DNA from: Streptomyces viridochromogenes | GTDB taxonomy: Bacteria > Actinomycetota > Actinomycetes > Streptomycetales > Streptomycetaceae | Assembly (NCBI RefSeq): GCF_001270495.1 | Contig: NZ_LGUR01000173.1 | Span: 62,001 to 126,000, forward strand | Reading direction: 5' to 3' | DNA length: 64,000 bases | Shown here: positions 58,819-64,000 of the stretch, in pieces | How the letters are laid out: each line of letters opens with the position of its first letter | Position numbering within the stretch: the first letter of the stretch is position 1 | The notes under the pieces: generated by a model | Seen by the model: the letters and a program-made list of their open reading frames with translations, nothing else | Told to the model about the DNA's origin: nothing | The model's database searches: none | Made by a program: the position numbers and the translations under genes

Positions 58819-61053
58819 TCAGCGGCGTGCGCTCACCTTGTCCCGCTCCGGCGCGGGCGCGGTGGCCGGGGCCGGCGTCGACTCCCCCTCACTCAGCCCG
58901 AACCGCTCGTGGAACCGCCGCAGCGGACCCGGCGCCCACCAGGTCGCCCGCCCCGTGAGGCGCATGACCGCCGGGACCAGAAGGCTGCGGACGATCATCG
59001 CGTCCATCAGCACCGCCAGGGCGATCCCGAGGCCGAGCATCTTGGTGTTGGTCACCCGGGACGTGCCTATCGCGACCATCACCACCGCGAGGATCACCGC
59101 GGCTGCGGTGATCAGGCCGCCCGTGCGCTGAAGGCCGTGCCGGACCGCCTGGTCATGGTCGCCGGTCGTGTCGTACTCCTCCTTGATGCGGGAGAGCAGG
59201 AACACGCCGTAGTCCATCGACAGTCCGAAGGCGACGCAGAACATCAGCACCGGGAGGGTCGTCTCGATCGAACCGGGGCTGGTGAAGCCGAGCAGGCCGG
59301 ACAGATGGCCGTCCTGGAAGACCCAGACCACCGCGCCGAACATCGCCGTCAGGCTGAGTGCGTTGAGCACCACCGCCTGGACCGGGATGAGCACACTGCC
59401 CGTCAGCAGGAACACCAGCAGCAGGGTGACGATCGCGATGAAGGCGGCCGCCAGGGGCAGGCGTTCGGCTATCGCGTCCTTGGAGTCGACCAGGACCGCC
59501 GCAGCGCCGGTCACCTTGGTGTCGAACGGGGCCGGTGCCGCGCGCAGGTCGTCCACCAGACCCTGGGCCGGGTCGTCCACGGCCTCGCCCTTCGGCAGCA
59601 CCGTGAAGTACGCCGACTCGCCCTTCACGAGCGGCCCGTCGACCCGCAGCACTTCCGGGAGCGCGGCTATCCGGTGCTTGTACGCGGCGTACTGCGCCTG
59701 CGTCGCGCGGCCCTGGGCGAGCACCTCCAGGCCGCCTCCGGGACTGCCCGGGAAGCCGTCACGGATGTGCTGCTGCACGACATGGGACTCGGCGGTCGAC
59801 GGCAGCTGGCGGTCGTCGGCGGTGCCGAACTTCACGCCCAGGAAGGGCAGTCCGAGCAGGACCAGGACGGCGGTGGTGCCCAGGGCGAAGAAGGGGGCGC
59901 GGCGCATGACGAGATTGGCCGTGCGGGTCCAGGCCCTGCCCTCCGTGACACCGGGGGCCGGCTCCGACGGCTTCGGCTGTCCGCGTCGGAACAGGCGGCG
60001 CAGGTCAAGGGAGTTGACCCGGTGGCCGAGCAGGACCAGTGCGGCGGGGAGCAGGATCAGCGCGGCCGCCGCGGCCAGCAGCACCACCGCGATCCCGGCG
60101 TAGGCGAAGGACCGCAGGAAGTACTGCGGGAAGAGCAGCATCGCCGCGAGGGACACCGCGACCGTGAGGGCCGAGAAGAGGACGGTACGGCCGGCTGTGC
60201 GCAGGGTCGTGCCGACCGCCGTCAACGGTTCGGCGCCGGTGGCGAGTTCCTCACGGAAGCGGCGGACGATGAACAGGGCGTAGTCGACGGCCAGGCCCAG
60301 GCCCAGCGCCGTGGTGAGGTTCATCGCGAAGACCGACACGTCGGTGACCTCGGTCAGGCCGCGCAGCACCGCGTTCGTGCCGAGGATCGCGACGATGCCG
60401 ATACCGAGCGGCAGCAGGGCCGCGACGGCGCTGCCGAAGACCATCACCAGCAGCACCAGGGTGACCGGCAGAGCGATCACCTCGGCGCGGACGAGGTCCT
60501 CCTGGATGATCGTCTGCATCTCGTGCCGCACCGCGACCGGGCCGCCGACGCTGACCTCCACCGGGCCGTGCGCGCCCCGGAACTCGGGCGCGATGCGGTC
60601 CAGGGTCTCCCCCGCCGCCTTCTCCTCGCCGGTGATACGGGCGGCGATCAGCGCCTCATGGCCGTCCTCGGCGCGCAGGGCAGGGGCCGCCGAGGAGTCC
60701 GCCTGCCAGTAGGAGCCGACCCCGGTGACGCCCTTCTCGGCGGCCAGGCGCGCGGTGATGCGCCGGGCCTCCGCGGCGACCGCGGGGTCGTCCACCGAGG
60801 CGTCGCCCGCGTCCACGAGGAGCAGGAGGTTGGGCTGGGAGGCGGGGAACTCGCGCTCCAGCGCCTTGGTCGCGTACGTCGACTCCGCGTCCGGGTCCTC
60901 CCAGCCGCCGCTGCCCAGCCGGTCGGCGACCCCGCTGCCGGCCAGCACGGCGAGCGCGGTGATCACCAGGGCCACGAGCAGCGACAACCGGGGCCGGGCC
61001 GTCACGAAGCGGGTCCAGCCTCCGACGCGCGGCGGCCTGTTGACTTCGGTCAT
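58819..61053 (-). CDS. MMPL/RND-family membrane transporter
   Basis: 744 residues, about 12 membrane spans in two halves with large outside loops (SYWQADSS... and [14 protein letters not shown]). The conserved [20 protein letters not shown] and [20 protein letters not shown] blocks, each with Asp-Tyr, carry proton coupling in this family. Exports lipids, siderophores or drugs. Divergent from a TetR gene, so local repression and induction by a substrate are likely. ATG at 61053; the upstream extension is an 18-base tandem repeat. Confidence 0.9.
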   Translation of the reverse strand: MTEVNRPPRVGGWTRFVTARPRLSLLVALVITALAVLAGSGVADRLGSGGWEDPDAESTYATKALEREFPASQPNLLLLVDAGDASVDDPAVAAEARRITARLAAEKGVTGVGSYWQADSSAAPALRAEDGHEALIAARITGEEKAAGETLDRIAPEFRGAHGPVEVSVGGPVAVRHEMQTIIQEDLVRAEVIALPVTLVLLVMVFGSAVAALLPLGIGIVAILGTNAVLRGLTEVTDVSVFAMNLTTALGLGLAVDYALFIVRRFREELATGAEPLTAVGTTLRTAGRTVLFSALTVAVSLAAMLLFPQYFLRSFAYAGIAVVLLAAAAALILLPAALVLLGHRVNSLDLRRLFRRGQPKPSEPAPGVTEGRAWTRTANLVMRRAPFFALGTTAVLVLLGLPFLGVKFGTADDRQLPSTAESHVVQQHIRDGFPGSPGGGLEVLAQGRATQAQYAAYKHRIAALPEVLRVDGPLVKGESAYFTVLPKGEAVDDPAQGLVDDLRAAPAPFDTKVTGAAAVLVDSKDAIAERLPLAAAFIAIVTLLLVFLLTGSVLIPVQAVVLNALSLTAMFGAVVWVFQDGHLSGLLGFTSPGSIETTLPVLMFCVAFGLSMDYGVFLLSRIKEEYDTTGDHDQAVRHGLQRTGGLITAAAVILAVVMVAIGTSRVTNTKMLGLGIALAVLMDAMIVRSLLVPAVMRLTGRATWWAPGPLRRFHERFGLSEGESTPAPATAPAPERDKVSARR

Positions 61054-61069
61054 TGTGCGGTGTCCCCTT

Positions 61070-61123
61070 CGCTCTGATCCGTGCCGTCGCCCTGATTCAT
61101 GCGGTCGCTCTGATTCGTGCGGT
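61070..61123. repeat. three 18-base tandem repeats
   Basis: Units at 61070-61087, 61088-61105 and 61106-61123 of the form CGCTCTGATTCGTGCGGT with a few changes. They lie 17 bases upstream of the MMPL start, on its leader. Confidence 0.75.
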
Positions 61124-61177
61124 GCGGAGCAAGGCAGCATGGAGCCGTCACTGCCATAGACTGGCAAACACGAGAAC

Positions 61178-61206
61178 TCGCTCGCGTTTCTCCAGAATGC
61201 GAGCGA
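61178..61206. promoter_or_regulatory. inverted repeats in the TetR/MMPL divergent region
   Basis: TCGCTCGC-N13-GCGAGCGA (61178-61206) overlaps a second repeat GAGAA-N11-TTCTC (61172-61192). Place and symmetry fit a TetR-family operator controlling both genes. Confidence 0.55.
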
Positions 61207-61250
61207 CCACTCGTCTTTGTCAATCGCGTCCGGAGAACTGGGGATAACGC

Positions 61251-61934
61251 GTGCCCGCCAACCAGGAGAAGGAACAGCCGCGCCGCCGCCAGGCCCGCGG
61301 CGAGCGCCGTATCGCCCAGCTGCTCGAAGCCGCGGCCGCCGTCTTCACCACCAGCGGCTACACGGCCGCCAGCACCAACGCCATCGCCCGCGAGGCCGGC
61401 GTCTCACCGGGCACGCTGTACCAGTTCTTCCCGAACAAGGAAGCGATCGCGATCGAGCTGGGCGACCGGCTCATGCGCGAGATGCGCGAGACGTTCGGCG
61501 AGGCGCTCGCGCCGGTCGATCCCGCGACCCCGCTGGAGGAGGCCGTCGGCTCGGCCGTCGACCGGTTCATCGCCTTCAACTGCGACCACCCGGTGTTCTT
61601 CGCGCTGATGCACGGCCCAGACATCCCCGGCCGCATGGCCGAGGAACACGACGCCCTGCACGCGACCCTGCTGTCCCGGATCGAGGGGCTGCTCTCCTCG
61701 TTCCTGCCCGACGCCGACCCGGGCGACCTCACCCGGACCTCCCATATGTGCCTGGGCCTGTACAAGGCCGGCCTGGAGCTGGTCCTCGCCCACGAGGGCG
61801 CCGAACGCGACGCCTACATCCAGGAGCTGAAGTACGCCCTGATCCGCTATCTCGATCCGCTGGTGGGTGACAGGCTCGGTCACCTCGACCCGCTTCCCGG
61901 CCACGCCGACCCTTCTTGGAGAAATACCCCGTAG
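61251..61934 (+). CDS. TetR-family transcriptional regulator
   Basis: 227 residues, GTG start. Classic N-terminal HTH: RRIAQLLEAAAAVFTTSGYT, STNAIAREAGVSPGTLYQFF, PNKEAIA. The C-terminal ligand domain follows (FNCDHPVFFALMHGPDIPGR). Divergent from the MMPL transporter, which it probably represses through the inverted repeat between them. Its stop codon lies inside the copper-responsive palindrome of the next gene set. Confidence 0.92.
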   Translation: MPANQEKEQPRRRQARGERRIAQLLEAAAAVFTTSGYTAASTNAIAREAGVSPGTLYQFFPNKEAIAIELGDRLMREMRETFGEALAPVDPATPLEEAVGSAVDRFIAFNCDHPVFFALMHGPDIPGRMAEEHDALHATLLSRIEGLLSSFLPDADPGDLTRTSHMCLGLYKAGLELVLAHEGAERDAYIQELKYALIRYLDPLVGDRLGHLDPLPGHADPSWRNTP

Positions 61935-61940
61935 GGGTAT
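61924..61940 (+). promoter_or_regulatory. CsoR-type copper operator
   Basis: ATACCCCGTAGGGGTAT, a perfect 7-bp inverted repeat with a three-base centre, the recognised shape of actinobacterial CsoR sites. It precedes the copper chaperone gene by 74 bases and overlaps the TetR stop. CsoR falls off when it binds Cu(I), which opens copZ-copA. Confidence 0.85.
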
Positions 61941-62013
61941 ACCGTGGTAGAGGAGGGGCCCCGCGGGTCGCCGCGGGCCCCGTCAACCCCACATGCCCGA
62001 CGAGGAGAACGAC

Positions 62014-62253
62014 ATGACCGCGCAGACCGACACCCCGGGTTCCGTCACCGCCATCTACAAGGTGAGCGGCATGAGCTGCGGACACTGCGAGGGAGCCGTC
62101 TCCGGTGAGCTCTCCGAACTCCCCGGTGTCAGCTCGGTGAAGGCCGTCGCCTCGACCGGCGAGGTCACCGTCGTCTCCGCGGCCCCGCTGGACGAGGAGG
62201 CCGTGCGCGCGGCCGTCGACGAGGCGGGCTTCGAGCTGGTCGCCAAGATCTGA
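62014..62253 (+). CDS. copZ: heavy-metal (HMA) copper chaperone
   Basis: 79 residues, one ferredoxin-like HMA domain with metal site GMSCGHC (MxCxxC). ATG 62014 has GAGGAG seven bases upstream; an ATG at 61993 lacks one. Hands Cu(I) to the CopA ATPase encoded seven bases downstream. Confidence 0.9.
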   Translation: MTAQTDTPGSVTAIYKVSGMSCGHCEGAVSGELSELPGVSSVKAVASTGEVTVVSAAPLDEEAVRAAVDEAGFELVAKI

Positions 62254-62260
62254 GCCTGAG

Positions 62261-64000
<1,740 letters not shown>

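Overview
The window is very GC-rich, uses GTG and TTG starts often, and chains genes with ATGA/GTGA stop-start overlaps. Together with the content (tyrosinase pair, secreted chorismate mutase, iol catabolism, a CsoR-type copper site) this points to a Streptomyces chromosome. No rRNA, tRNA, CRISPR array or transposase was seen. From memory only (no search was run), the right half resembles the S. coelicolor neighbourhood running from the intracellular-type tyrosinase genes through iol/mmsA to the copper chaperone/CopA pair.

Left region (about 1-21.1 kb). After an alpha/beta hydrolase gene come two divergent operons sharing a 161-bp control region. The minus operon (13423 to 968) has nine tightly packed genes: a ClpB-like AAA+ protein, a Ser/Thr kinase, a helical protein, a degenerate J-like protein, a GrpE-like protein, an Hsp70 with an extra beta domain, a zinc-ribbon/TPR protein, a TPR-kinase, and a ClpN-like/FHA/zinc-ribbon/kinase protein. 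The plus operon (13585 to 21131) has an Hsp70-like protein with a ruined phosphate-binding motif, a second GrpE-like protein, a second intact Hsp70-like ATPase, a membrane protein with an OmpA-like end, and a repeat protein with a J-like start. The window thus holds two sets of Hsp70, GrpE-like and J-like genes, three kinases and one disaggregase-like AAA+. This is the strongest candidate for an undescribed system. A near-identical 16-bp element precedes the first Hsp70-like gene and the second GrpE-like gene.

Middle region (21.1-30.6 kb). Single metabolic and accessory genes: an SDR, an epimerase-like protein, a 2-hydroxyacid dehydrogenase, a DUF2087 protein, tyrosinase with its cofactor, a VKOR-family protein and a GH16 enzyme. 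Five small secreted proteins follow; three are tandem paralogues with a conserved cysteine pair.

Exopolysaccharide operon (30.8-40.3 kb). Eight overlapping genes encode two GT4 glycosyltransferases, a polyprenyl-phosphate sugar transferase, a Wzy/ligase-like polymerase, a MurJ/MviN-type flippase, a polysaccharide deacetylase, a Wzz-like protein and a BioF2-type GNAT protein. Together they look like a Wzx/Wzy-style route.

Right region (40.3-64 kb). Contents are an F420-type oxidoreductase, an acyl-CoA synthetase, secreted chorismate mutase, a vWA lipoprotein gene split by an apparent frameshift, an unusual secreted-hydrolase/ABC-ATPase fusion with its permease, an APC permease, myo-inositol catabolic genes (iolC, aldolase, iolD, mmsA), a small HTH protein, a GNAT, an alcohol dehydrogenase, an MMPL exporter with a divergent TetR regulator, and a CsoR-type site followed by a copper chaperone and CopA, which is cut by the window end.
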